A stretch of 64,000 bases of DNA from Ascarosepion bandense (taxonomy: Eukaryota > Mollusca > Cephalopoda > Sepiida > Sepiidae): the NCBI GenBank assembly GCA_037127315.1, contig JBBBDQ010001123.1, positions 1,020,001 to 1,084,000 of the forward strand. The letters are read 5' to 3'. Below are positions 42,217 through 52,479 of the stretch, in pieces. A model generated the notes under the pieces. The model saw nothing but the letters and a program-made list of their open reading frames with translations. It was not told the origin of the DNA and searched no databases. The position numbers and the translations under genes are program-made. Positions within the stretch are counted from its first letter, which is position 1. Each line of letters opens with the position of its first letter.

Positions 42217-44166
42217 GTCATTTTTCATCATATTTCGATTTCTGCTTTGGTCTCACTACCAACCAAGTCTGCGGGGAGACCTAAGGCAGGTAGTGGCGTG
42301 TTGTTATGGCTCCATTTCATGTTTTTCTATCTTCCCTATCATCTCCAGCATTACATAGATAAAGTTTTCCTTAGTGTGTGGGCTGTACTTAATAAGGCAA
42401 TTTTTTGTATATCTCTTAAGCTGGGGTTTCCAGGGATTCTTTCAATGTGTTGTTTTGTTCCATTTTTTATCATTCCAAGTGCACCTACTATCACTGGCAC
42501 AACTCTTGTTTTCAATTTCCACATTTTTCCTATTTCAATTTCCAGGTCTTTATATTTTGACAGTTTTTCAAATTCCTTGATTGCTATGTTACAAACCGCT
42601 GGACAAGCCATATCAATTAATAGACAAGTTTTCTCCTTCTGGTTTTTAACAATAATGTCTGGCCTGTTTGCTTCAATATTTCTGTCTGTGTAGACGGTGT
42701 AATCCCATAGAATGGTGACATCTATTTCTGTAACCGGTGCTGGGTGATGTTCATACCAGTGTTTGTTTACAGATTTTCCATAGTGTTTGCACATTGTCCA
42801 GTGTAAATATTGCCCAACTCTATCGTGGCGATTTTTATATTCATTTGGGGCAAGTACAGAACAGCCTGAGATTAGATGGTCTATTGTTTCCTGGTGTTTA
42901 TCACAAAACCTGCATTTTGGATCCATATTATTATGTATAATATTTGCCTGAAAGTTTCTAATAAAAGGACTTTTGTCCTGCGCTGCAAGAATAAAGCCTT
43001 CAGTTTCAGACTTTAATCCAGATGCACGTAACCATCGATGAAAATTAACTTTATCAACATTGGGTTTATAAGCACGTTCTGGATATTGGCCATGCAGAGG
43101 TTTGTTTTGCCAGCGTTATTTCATCTGTTCAAGAGCTTTATCTTTGGCTTTCATTTTCATATTTTTGCCGCAATAGCTGATTCTTAGCTTCTGTTTTGCT
43201 TTTCTACAGAATCTACTAAATGTAAATCTTGTTTGTATTTACTGCCTTCTTTTATTATTTAATATTTTTCTTTCTTTCTTCATGTTGCCTTACTAATTGT
43301 ATCACCCAGTCCATTTTTGTTTCTATGTATTTTAGTAAGTCAATAGTTGTTGTCTTGTATGACAATTCTAGCTGAATAAAACCTCTTCCACCTTCTTTAC
43401 GGGATATGTATAGACGGTCTACATCAGCCTTTGGATGCATCTTATGCTTAAAAAGAAGCTTTCCTGTTTTAGATTCCATTCACCTGATGTCATTTAGAGT
43501 CCAGTTTAAGATGTTGAAACTATATTAGACAACTGGGATTGCATGGCTATTAATGGCCATAACTCTGTTCTGAGAATTCATTTCAGTTTTTAATATCAGC
43601 CTTCTGTAGTACTCTTTACGCACTATTTCTTTCATTTTTTATGGTAAATGTTTTCACTCTCATTTACACCTAGGTATTTATAAGCTTCTTCTGGCTTTAA
43701 TTCTTTTATTGTTACAGCAGGGTCTAAGCTAATTGAGGATGTTTCTTGTATTGATCCACGTAAAACTGTAGCTTTAGCACATTTATTCAAATTGAATTTC
43801 ATTCCAGTGTCTTCGCTGAAGCATTTTACAGTTTGCAGAAGACCTTCCAGCTCATTATCATTCTTAGCATACAACTTTAAGTCATCCATGTAAAATAGAT
43901 GGCTTATTTTCTTTTGGCCTATTTTGTAACCACATTCTGTCTTATTAAGTTGACAGGTTAGTGCTATTAATGATATGCAGAATAGTAAGGGAGACAAAGA
44001 ATCACCTTGAAATATACCTCTTTTGATGTTTATTTCACCAGACTTATAGGTTCCATTTATATGATTGAGGTAAAGGGTTGTTTTCCATATCGACATGCGT
44101 TGTTTGATGAAATTGATGATGACGGGGGATATCTTGTATTTATTTAAAGTCTTTAAAATCCAGGAA
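42170..44166 (-). mobile_element. Dong/R4-like LINE with restriction-type endonuclease
   Basis: A 5'-truncated minus-strand element. RT part (44096-43632): INIKRGIFQGDSLSPLLFCI (motif B region), HLFYMDDLKLYAKN (catalytic YMDD), EEAYKYLGV. C-terminal part (42926-42351): zinc knuckle CRFCDKHQETIDHLISGC (C-x2-C-x8-H-x4-C) then RPDIIVKNQKEKTCLLIDMA, the PD-D/E-x-K-type endonuclease core of R2/R4-class LINEs. The stretch between carries stops. The 3' end is at 42218 beside (ATT)n (42170-42217); the 5' end at 44166 adjoins (ATT)n (44168-44197). A TAA-repeat target fits the R4/Dong group. Confidence 0.85.

Positions 44167-44167
<1 letters not shown>

Positions 44168-44197
<30 letters not shown>
44168..44197. 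repeat. (ATT)n tract forming the exon g acceptor tract
   Basis: Ten ATT units occupy the normal pyrimidine-tract position; GCAG and the exon follow directly. Confidence 0.95.
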
Positions 44198-44201
44198 GCA
44201 G

Positions 44202-44312
44202 TTTGGTTTTTTCCGGAGAAATCGAGTCAGCGCTGCAGAGAGACGAAGTTTAAAACTTATGGTCAATAATCCAAATAATCCATCAGAAGAAGATTCCGAA
44301 GCAAAAAGTTAA
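44202..44312 (+). CDS. Integrin alpha exon g (GFFRR motif, cytoplasmic tail, stop)
   Basis: The exon reads FGFFRRNRVSAAERR and continues to a 36-residue acidic end, SEEDSEAKS, then TAA at 44310-44312. GFFRR corresponds to the alpha-chain GFFKR motif, which in known integrins clasps the beta tail and keeps the receptor inactive; K to R is conservative. The acceptor is unusual: its pyrimidine-tract position is filled by about ten ATT units (44168-44197) and only GCAG separates this repeat from the exon. Confidence 0.93.
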   Translation, partial: FGFFRRNRVSAAERRSLKLMVNNPNNPSEEDSEAKS

Positions 44313-45955
44313 TCTTTTCTCATTCCAACGCTTTCTTTACAAAACATATTTTATAAAAAATCTTTAAAACTTTAGTTGTTTCCACACTGATATCAATATT
44401 TCTGATCCTTTTTTTTTAATACAAAAACAAATTTTTATGTGAAGAAGACCTCACTATCTTGTAAATTAGCATTTAAATTCCCGGGTTTTTTAACTGGACT
44501 TTTTACCAATCATTGATTCCACTTAAACATCTCAGTGATATTTACTAAACTTATCGAAGACAAAAGGCCACTACTCTGGTGCACCTGGGAGAGGGTTAAA
44601 CACACTGGCAATGGTCCGTGATACTAATTTGCAAGACGGTAATCCATAATACATCCGGTGTTTTTGTGATTCCATTAACTTTTCACTGAAGCGGAGTCAT
44701 CGTTCTTGCATTATTATATAGTGAGTATTATGCATTAAATGAATATACCAAAACTTTCATCCACTTTAATGATTATATTACATGGAAAAATGCGCGCATT
44801 AAAAGTAACATTCTTAAGATTATATTAAACCTGGAAAAGAACAGGATAAGATGTTCTATTGAAGTAAAAAATAAGAAATTTCTTACTTAAAATATTACAG
44901 CTAAAATAATTCACATTTTATTTTTAGTTGCAATATTTTAAGTAAGAAATTTCTTATTTTTTACTTCACTAGAACATCTTATCCTGTTCTTTTCCAGGTT
45001 TAATATAATCTTAAGAATGTTAATTTTAATGCGCGCATTTTTTCATGTAATCCATGATTTTTCCAAGTATCGCTATTAATTTAATGTAAATTTAATGCTG
45101 AAACTCACTTTAAAAAATATTAACCAGAAAAAAACTGATTAAAAAAAAAACAATAAAAAATTGATTATTTATAATTTATTCTAATAATCAATTTTGATAA
45201 AATGATAAGCAAATTTTTATTGACAAAAATTATAAAAGATATCAACAGAATTTTAATGATGAAAATCGCATGCAAAAATATTAAACAGAAAAAAGTTATA
45301 AAAAATAAGATTTATTATTAGAAGCGTTAGTCACTCACTTATGTAGCTAGTCTCCCTTTTTGGACTTAACATATTTTTTATGTAACTTTTTTCTACTGAA
45401 CCAAAATTCTTTTTTCTTTTTTTTTTTCAAAATGTAGCTAAGTTGGTGTCCTATCTAACTTAGTAAAGTGTTTCAAATTTGGTTGAGAACAGAATTAGTC
45501 GTGAAGCTTGAAAACTGTCTAGATTCACTCAATGCCGGACATAAGTATATATATACCGTGTTGAATGATTTGAACAGCAATTGCTAAAAGCATAACTGAA
45601 AATCGATCGAAGGGATTTTACCTTAAAATACATTGCAAATTATTTAAATACTAACTGCTTATGTAAGCTGTAATGTCACAGTTAGGATTTATCAAGAATT
45701 TGTTCCAGAATAACACATCAAATTGTAAATGCTGATATAAGAAGCAGATGATTTACTCTTTATGATGTGTAAGCAACAACAACAATAATAATAATCCAAA
45801 AAGATGGTAACTGAATACATATCTTCGACTAGAATGCAATATATTAACTTCAGAATCTTGACTGAAATGTACAGTTGATATATCTTTTGAAATTACTTTC
45901 ATATCTCATTCTTAATTAATCTTAGAGTAAAATACCTTCTTTTTTTTTTCTTTTT
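44313..45955 (+). other. Integrin 3' UTR and downstream flank, end not determined
   Basis: AT-rich sequence past the stop codon. AATAAA occurs near 45150 and again near 46405, but neither can be chosen as the polyadenylation signal from sequence alone. Apart from the inverted repeat nothing is recognised. Confidence 0.4.
44780..45050. repeat. Long inverted repeat, arms about 128 bp
   Basis: Left arm about 44780-44908 and right arm about 44921-45050 are reverse complements with few changes (ATGCGCGCATTAAAA, AAACCTGGAAAAGAACAGGA, AATAAGAAATTTCTTACTTA). It begins about 470 bp after the integrin stop codon and may lie in the 3' UTR. No terminal transposase or coding part. Confidence 0.85.
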
Positions 45956-45959
45956 TTTT

Positions 45960-46335
45960 AATGGTTTTAACCCCCTGCAAGAAAGCTACGAGAACGTGGG
46001 TGAGTACAGGAAGCGAAAGAGCGAGAAGACTTTAGTGAGAAGTGACGAAAGAGTGATAAAGGAACAGGGATGGCGATTAGCGTCGCATTTAATTTTCTGA
46101 AGATTGTGAATGGCAATGAAGCAAGAAATCAGAATAGTTACACAAAAGTGCGATAAAAGAACTTGTTAGAAGAGAAGTGGCGGTTGTATTTGGCTAGTTC
46201 AGCAGTAAAACGGTGAGACCTAGTTGCCAATCTAATAACACTCTTAAATTCAAGTAGTCGAGGCACTAGGGAAACAATCAACAGAACAGTTGCCATGGAA
46301 ATATTTATAGAAGAACCGCATCATGTCGGTGAACT
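45960..46335 (-). mobile_element. CR1/L2/Jockey-like LINE fragment (minus)
   Basis: On the minus strand the order FYKYF-type block (TTCTATAAATATTTCCATGG), FKSVIRLATRSHRFTA-type block and a NSSFTF-like end match the family C-terminus, strongly decayed. Confidence 0.65.
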
Positions 46336-46444
46336 ATAATTCCAAATCAATTAAGTTTGGTTATTTTAGATAACAGTATAAGAACTATCATTTTATTTCT
46401 TTTTTTAATAAAATAAAAATATTAATATTTACGAAGCTTCATTT

Positions 46445-47158
46445 AATTTAGCTAAGACCTCCTACAGAAGGTAGCAGAAGAAAGTAACAAGAAAGGATTA
46501 CAAATAAACTGCACGAAAACCGAATGCATGGTCATCAGTAAAAAGGGCAGCCCAAAATGCCAAATACAGGTCGGGGATACCAGAATCAAGCAGGTACAAA
46601 AATTTAAATACCTGGGAAGCGTTATAACAGAAGACGGAAAGTGCGACACAGAGATCCGAAGGCGAATTGGCATGGCGAAGGAAGCATTCCAGAAGTTGAG
46701 TAAAGTATTAAGAAACAGGACAATTTCGCTAGAAACTAGGGAGAGAGTACTGGATTGTTATGTGATGTCAGTTCTTCAATATGGCAGTGAATGCTGGACA
46801 ATACCATCAAAGCTGAAAGAAAAACTTGAAGCAACTGAAATGTTGTTCTACAGAAGGATGCTGCGAATATCATGGATCGAGCAATGATGAGTTCTTGGAA
46901 ATTAATACTGAGCATCAGGAAGAGACAGCTGAATTTCCTGGGACACGCAATGAAGAAGAAGGGCTTGGAGAATCTGATACTAACAGGCCAGATGGAGGGG
47001 AAAAAGAGACAGGGGACAGGACTTGATCAGGTGGATGACGGAACGAGGAATGCATGGTGTAACAGGAGAAGGCGTGCTCAGAGCCACCAGGGATAGGGAG
47101 ATGTGAAAAGCCATGATCGCCTACGTCCTGAAGGAACAGGGCACAAAGAAGAAGAAGA
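46445..47158 (+). mobile_element. RTE-like LINE, RT thumb to 3' end
   Basis: The frame reads KTECMVISKKGSPKCQIQVG, IKQVQKFKYLGSVITEDGKC, RIGMAKEAFQKLSKVLRNRT and LDCYVMSVLQYGSECWTIPS with few breaks until 46887, then frameshifts into LNFLGHAMKKKGLENLILTG and the family 3' end with AAGAAGAAGAA. Among the youngest-looking copies of the family. Confidence 0.88.
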
Positions 47159-47523
47159 ATACTTGGATGAAATCAATGTAGGAAGTTTGCGCATCATGAG
47201 ATTTCCAAGTATAGAAATTGAACCTGCGTTGAAAATCAGTATTCCTGAGCCTGTCTTCTACTAATTAACGTGAGAATAAAACATGTTCGCAATGAACTTA
47301 TAATTTATGTTCAAATGAATGTGCTCGAGAAACAACCTGCTTAAAACAGGAGGAAAAATGAAAGGACATTAAATATTTTGCTCGAACCGCTCGTTGGAGA
47401 ATCACGACGAATTCTTCACAGCATTTCTCGATTCGTTAATAGCAACTCTTATGACAATCAAGGTTCTTTGGCAACTTATTGTAAAAAAATAGTTATTTTA
47501 TACAACAGACTAATATAAGAAAT

Positions 47524-47831
47524 TCAGATGTGCGTTGTGGTGCATTAGATATCGGCTCGGAACGAGAAATCGGGGAGCCGAGTTCGAATTCCAGCCGAAT
47601 TCATTGCATTCACTTACGCGCAAATACCCTTGGGAAAGGTATTAATCCGTCTATTCCTTCCAGTTATGGGTTAAATAATAGGACAGATTGGGTTCTATAG
47701 CCTTGGTCGGCAACCAGTCTACCGCAGAAAGCAATGGCAACCTACTGCGGGATAATCTTCTGCCCAGTCAGTCATGTCTCTTTTGAGACATGATCGCCCA
47801 AGCGTTATCACGTATGGCACTTAACTGACTG
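47524..47831 (+). mobile_element. tRNA-derived SINE
   Basis: Full-length, close to the family consensus, with an exact 12-bp target duplication AATATAAGAAAT (47512-47523 and 47832-47843). Confidence 0.94.
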
Positions 47832-47844
47832 AATATAAGAAATA

Positions 47845-48640
47845 ATGGATTGAAAATAAAATATGGAATAGCACTCCTTGGTGCCAGATGGATGTATGAC
47901 AGAATGTCACTTACTGAAATCGGCAAAAGTTTCTCAAAATACCGAAGAGCGAGGAGTGTTTAAACATTAGAACCACTTCCTCATATGCCTCAATCAAGGC
48001 TGTTCAATCCCTGATCCACCTCCCCACAACTGGATCCCACGTCATATACGCCCATTTTCACTTTGGTAGCTTGATTAATGTTTACGAAATTTTATATTTT
48101 ATAGTGATATCACCACCAACCAATCGTCTTTGGGCATTTATATATCGTTTTTTTTATGTTCTAATATCACTAATAGCTTTGGAAAAGGGATGAGTTCACA
48201 TTCTTGAATTCTAAGCTAACATCATGTATTTTGACAAAAATGTCTTACTGTTGGCTTAGCGTGATAATTGATGTGACTGTGAGCAGTTGGTCAAGCAACT
48301 CACACATAACTGCCACCCAATTACTAATAATCTGCTACGCTCATTGTCAGCCTTGACAACTTAGCACAGCGTGTTAGAAACTATTTCGTGAACGTTACAG
48401 GTGAAAGTTTAATAAATATTTGAAAATTAATTCTAAAAATCAGAAAATGTTGAGAGTCACTCGTATGTCACTAGAAACGGATATTCAAAAAAATATTTAC
48501 ATAAAGTAAAATTTCAAAAATATTTTTTTTAAATTCTGAATAGAGTCACTTTAGTATTGACTAAAAGTAGTCTCCCAATAGAAATAGCACCTTAGTTTTC
48601 GTCACAGTATTGTCCTTGGGACCTCACAAGCTTATTCCAT
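47845..48640. other. Intergenic sequence, nothing recognised
   Basis: AT-rich, no coding signal or repeat match seen. Confidence 0.4.
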
Positions 48641-48644
48641 ATGT

Positions 48645-49345
48645 TTAGGGCAACATGGCAACTGCTCTAACGGGCTTTTTTTATGGAACCCGGACTACAT
48701 GAATTTAAGCATCCTAATAGACTTAGGATGTGCGTTGTGGTGCAGTGGCTATCGGTTCGGAAGGAGAAATCTGGGAGCCGAGTTCGAATTCCTGTTGAAT
48801 TCTTTGCATTCACTTAGGCGCAAATACCCTTGGGAAAGGTATTAATCCGTCTCTTCCCTCCAGTCAAAAATTAAATAACAGAACAAGCTGGGTTCTATAG
48901 CCTTGGTTGGCAACCAGTCTACCGTAGAACGTAATGGCAGACTACTGCTGGATAATTTTCTGCCCAGTCAGTCATGTCTCTTTCGAGACATGATCGCCTA
49001 AGCGTTTATCACATATGGCACTTAACTGACTGATTGAGGTAGACGGGCATCTAGATTCCACCCTTTTACCGTTGAAATAGTTAAATATAACCATCTCTTC
49101 TACTCCAACAGCTTCTTTTCTCGCACTTCGCGACCGTAGAACTCCCTTCAGTTTACTTGCTTCCTTGATAAACACAATCTTCAAAAATTTAAAACAACGT
49201 CAATCGCCATCTTCTATATTCTTAAATCTCGCTCATCTTTCATCATTTCTTCAGTACCCACTGTACCCAGTCTTTTACCTCACTTTCACTCTCTGTAGCC
49301 CCCTACATACTAGTGGCAGTCCGGCCTTTCTTGGTGCGAAATGAT
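48645..49345 (+). mobile_element. CR1/L2/Jockey-like LINE, decayed, split by a SINE
   Basis: The left part (TTTAGGGCAACATGGCAACT ... GAATTTAAGCATCCTAATAG) and right part (GATTCCACCCTTTTACCGTT ... CTTCTTTTCTCGCACTTCGC and the 3' UTR) match 18800-19180. A SINE lies between them. Confidence 0.75.
48727..49034 (+). mobile_element. tRNA-derived SINE inside the LINE
   Basis: Full-length but more diverged copy (GGATGTGCGTTGTGGTGCAG to CTTAACTGACTGATTG). No clear target duplication is visible. Confidence 0.9.
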
Positions 49346-49349
49346 TTTA

Positions 49350-50085
49350 AAAAATTTCCTTTCGCTTTTCAAACTAGTCTAGAAATTCCTTCTTCGGAAC
49401 TACCATCAGCTGCCTCATCCTGTTCTGCTTAATCTCGACCACGTCGTTTCAACAGCAATTTTAACTTTAGAAAAAAATCATAAATTCTGAAGAGTCAAAC
49501 CCATACTAAAAGTGTCTTGTCTGACTTGGATGAGATGAGGTTTTACTTAAAGAAAGCTACACGAAAATGATCTCATACAAAAAGTTAATAACTGCCTCGA
49601 ATAAAAGATTTTTAACACAATTTTTATTTATAAAATTACCAAAATAAAGTTCATTAATCTTCTTTCATGTTTTCTTTTACTGTTGATTAGTTTTCTCAAT
49701 TATTGTTGAGTTATTTAAGGCGGAATATTGTATGGAGCACCCAGTGATGATCGAACTCACTGCACAGTAGTAATGTAGTAAACAGAAATTAGCCTCGTTC
49801 ACCATTACCCAACGCCAATGTGATAGACAGGATCTCAGACGATTTTCTTGGTGGGCTGATTCTCACCGCATGAAATATTGTTGCTACACAATCTTTCTAC
49901 GTTAGTTTTAACTTGTAACAAAATAAGCTTAGTAAATATCAAAAAAGTTTACCTTGTGGCTGTCATAATTATGTATTTAATCCATGATCCCAGTGGTCAA
50001 TATCTCAGTTCAAGTAAATTCAATGCTGATCTTTAATACAAGCAGAACCTCCCCATTTGGAGAATTTATACAACACAGTATATAG
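49350..50085. other. Intergenic sequence, nothing recognised
   Basis: No element identified. Confidence 0.4.
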
Positions 50086-50089
50086 TATA

Positions 50090-50457
50090 CAAGCCGCATT
50101 CACTCTAGTTGGGTTGGGCCAGCTTCCTCCCCCGAAGGAGGAAATTTCATTGGGATTTGTTTAATGGCAGGGTCACAAGTCCTACCCTGTTATCTAACCC
50201 ATAATTGGAGGGAAGGGGCGGATTAATACCTTTCCCAAGGGTACCAGCGAGGAAGTGAAAGCAAGGCATTCAACTGGAATTCGAACTCGGCTCACCGATT
50301 TCCCTTTCCAAGCCGATATCCACTGCACCGCAACGCACATTCGTCACTAAACCCTTACAGCACCTGATATTCCCAAGCGGTTACCCATCTAAGTACTGAC
50401 CAGGCTCAACGCTACTTAACTTCAGTGATAGAACGAGAACCGGTGTATTCAACGTGA
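50090..50457 (-). mobile_element. 5S-tRNA composite SINE (best copy)
   Basis: On the minus strand, 50457 to about 50350 is an almost complete 5S rRNA-like sequence (ACACCGGTTCTCGTTCTATC, ACTGAAGTTAAGTAGCGTTG, GTCAGTACTTAGATGGGTAA, GGGAATATCAGGTGCTGTAA). About 12 nt later comes a tRNA-type head (ATGTGCGTTGCGGTGCAGTG ... GAGTTCGAATTCC) and the SINE body. The 3' part (50205-50090) differs from the main family: GGACTTGTGACCCTGCC and a GGAGG hairpin (CTTCCTCCCCCGAAGGAGGA on the + strand). It is thus a separate family sharing the head. Confidence 0.82.
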
Positions 50458-50513
50458 AATGACCGTAAGCATACAGCCATTTTCTGCCATTTCGTTTCAA
50501 GTTGACTTTGTAC

Positions 50514-50516
<3 letters not shown>

Positions 50517-50611
<95 letters not shown>

Positions 50612-50612
50612 G
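50517..50612. repeat. (CT)n(TA)n(GA)n simple repeat, palindromic
   Basis: CT, TA and GA tracts form a self-complementary block, followed by ACAG repeats. A solo LTR interrupts the GA tract that resumes at 50930. Confidence 0.95.
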
Positions 50613-50929
50613 AGTTGTGGAGTAGTTTTCGCACTGGAAGTTATAATCGTGCTATGTCGGTTGCTAATCGACTTAACGCACCCAAAATGTTAGGAACTTG
50701 GTAATCTTCCACTGTAAGCTGACTCCTTAACATTCGGCTAACTGCGATGTCCAAACTGGAACTAACTAATAGTTCTACTGAACTCCAATAGAACTCTAAA
50801 GAACACTCTAGAGCTTCTAAGAACTTTTAAGAACTTCCCAAGAACTTCTCGGATTAACTTCCTGTTAACTCTTATTAATATAGGAGGGAGAGTCCATTAT
50901 CTGAGGAATAGCCGTGTTTCACCATAACA
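50613..50929 (-). mobile_element. Solo Gypsy LTR (minus)
   Basis: It matches the reverse complement of the LTR at 34184-34528 over its length: GTTGTGGAGTAGTTTTCGCA at the left, ...GGAGGGAGAGTCCATTATCT and GTGTTTCACCATAACA at the right. It sits in a GA-rich repeat that supplies both flanks, so the target duplication cannot be read. Confidence 0.82.
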
Positions 50930-50998
50930 GAGAGAGAGAGAGTGAGAGAGAGTGGGAAAGAGAGAGAGAGAGAGAGAAAGAGAGAGATGGTTAATGGA

Positions 50999-51302
50999 GA
51001 GAAGTTTGTCACTTAATTGAGCAGATTCATGTCGACTTGTAAGTTTCGGGAGGACACCGTTATGATGTTGTCACTCGTCAGGGTTTTTCGATCTGCCGTC
51101 ATGTCCCGTTTTTTTTACCGGTTTACTACCATTAGGCCATTCTTACAACAAAATATTGAATTACACCAAGCTCCATACAAATAAAAAAAAGACAAGACAG
51201 CAATTCAAAAACATAGCCCTGACGAATGACGACACCATAGCGGTGTCCTCGCAAAACTTCGAAATCGGTATGAACCTGCTCAGTTAAGTGACAAACTTTT
51301 CT
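50999..51302. repeat. Foldback with arms of about 90 bp
   Basis: AGAAGTTTGTCACTTAATTG... (50999-51088) pairs with ...TTAAGTGACAAACTTTTCT (51212-51302) at about 80-85% identity; shared words include GAGGACACCG and CCTGACGA. The 120-nt spacer has no recognised content. Confidence 0.7.
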
Positions 51303-51459
51303 GTGCTATTCATATTCACCCTCTATTTCTACCCCGATATCAAGCAATTTACGATAAGAAAAAAACCTAGTTACCAAAATATCTTTTATCAGTAAAACAA
51401 TTGAAAAACAACGATCTTAGCGCTAAACATTATCACAGCTGAAAACTATATATATATGG

Positions 51460-52155
51460 AAATTAACGAAGATTAACGAAGCTGGTTATAAACAACCGAC
51501 AATTTGAAATGATTTGTTTGAACATTATTTTTGATCGATACTCGTATTTAAGTAGATATTCTGTTTATAATCAAACAGTATATATATTTATTTCTACCGG
51601 CCTGATTATTTACGATAAATTTTTGTTACATAAATGTGTGTCATTCGGCAGGATTCGAATCTGCTACCCCTATCCACATAGGGCAAGCCAACAATTGATC
51701 TGGGGCGTCTTAGACTTCTCGACCACGAATGACCATCAGTCTAAACGAAGTAAAATCAAACCTATATTACACAATTTTCGATTCATCGTAATAACCATAT
51801 CCGCTTCGAAATGTATCGTAATGTCAACATGTAACGGAAATTAAAGAAGATTAACGAAAGTGGTTATAAACAACCAACAGAGCAGATATGGTTATTACGA
51901 TGAATCGAAAATTGTGTTATATAGGCTTGATTTAACTTCGTTTAGATTGATCGCCATTTGTGGTCGAGAGGTCTAAGATAAATTGGTAGCTTTCCCTATG
52001 TGGACAGGAGTAGCAGGTTCGAATCCTGCCGAATGACACATATTTTCGTAACAAAAACATTATCGTAAATAATTAGGCGGGTAGAAATAAATATATATAC
52101 TGTTTGATTATAAATAAAATCTCTACTTAAATACAAGTATTGATCAAAAATAATG
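51460..52155. mobile_element. Large foldback element with tRNA-like sequences in both arms
   Basis: The left arm (about 51506-51802) and right arm (about 51886-52155) are reverse complements. Each holds the same class II tRNA-like unit, 51647-51733 on the minus strand and 51953-52037 on the plus strand (A box GGTCGAGAGGTCTAAG, T-arm GCAGGTTCGAATCCTGC). The minus copy again shows anticodon TCA; the plus copy has a deletion in the anticodon arm. Outer sequence (GGAAATTAACGAAG, AACAACCGACAATTT) is shared with the foldback at 5059-5505. Confidence 0.82.
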
Positions 52156-52167
52156 TTCAAACAAATC

Positions 52168-52173
<6 letters not shown>

Positions 52174-52228
<55 letters not shown>

Positions 52229-52300
52229 CATTTAGAAATGCGTTATTTCCGCAACCTAGATTTCAATCTTTCAGTATCTTCAGGCGATTTACAATAACTG

Positions 52301-52350
<50 letters not shown>
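52174..52350. repeat. (TA)n - PLE end block - (TA)n
   Basis: TA tracts at 52174-52226 and 52303-52350 flank the block GCGTTATTTCCGCAACCTAG ... CAGTATCTTCAGGCGATTTA, also found at 3091 and 8160. Confidence 0.85.
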
Positions 52351-52351
<1 letters not shown>

Positions 52352-52479
52352 CTCTCAATACAAGTATTAAGAGCCATTCAAAACGAAGCTTGGTGTAAAG
52401 AGTTATGATGAACGAGGTGTATGTGATATGAACAAAGAAGGAAGTGATAAGAATTGTTATTAACATAAGGAGGATACAA

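Larger units (their letters stand above)
9401..44312 (+). other. Integrin alpha-subunit gene, 3' part (7 exons visible)
   Basis: This span holds the last seven coding exons of an integrin alpha chain, the cell-surface adhesion receptor subunit that pairs with a beta chain. The joined exons give 292 residues plus stop: residues 1-217 are extracellular (end of calf-1 and calf-2 region), about 233-255 are transmembrane, and 256-292 are cytoplasmic with the alpha-chain motif GFFRR (usual form GFFKR). All junctions are AG/GT and all phases agree: the first exon ends with two bases of a codon, completed by one base of the second, and every later junction is phase 0. Introns are about 3.9, 8.2, 2.9, 6.9, 5.4 and 6.7 kb. 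The first visible exon begins mid-codon, so ligand-binding and thigh exons lie upstream of the window. I cannot assign the alpha subtype. There is no sign of decay in the frame. Confidence 0.92.
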
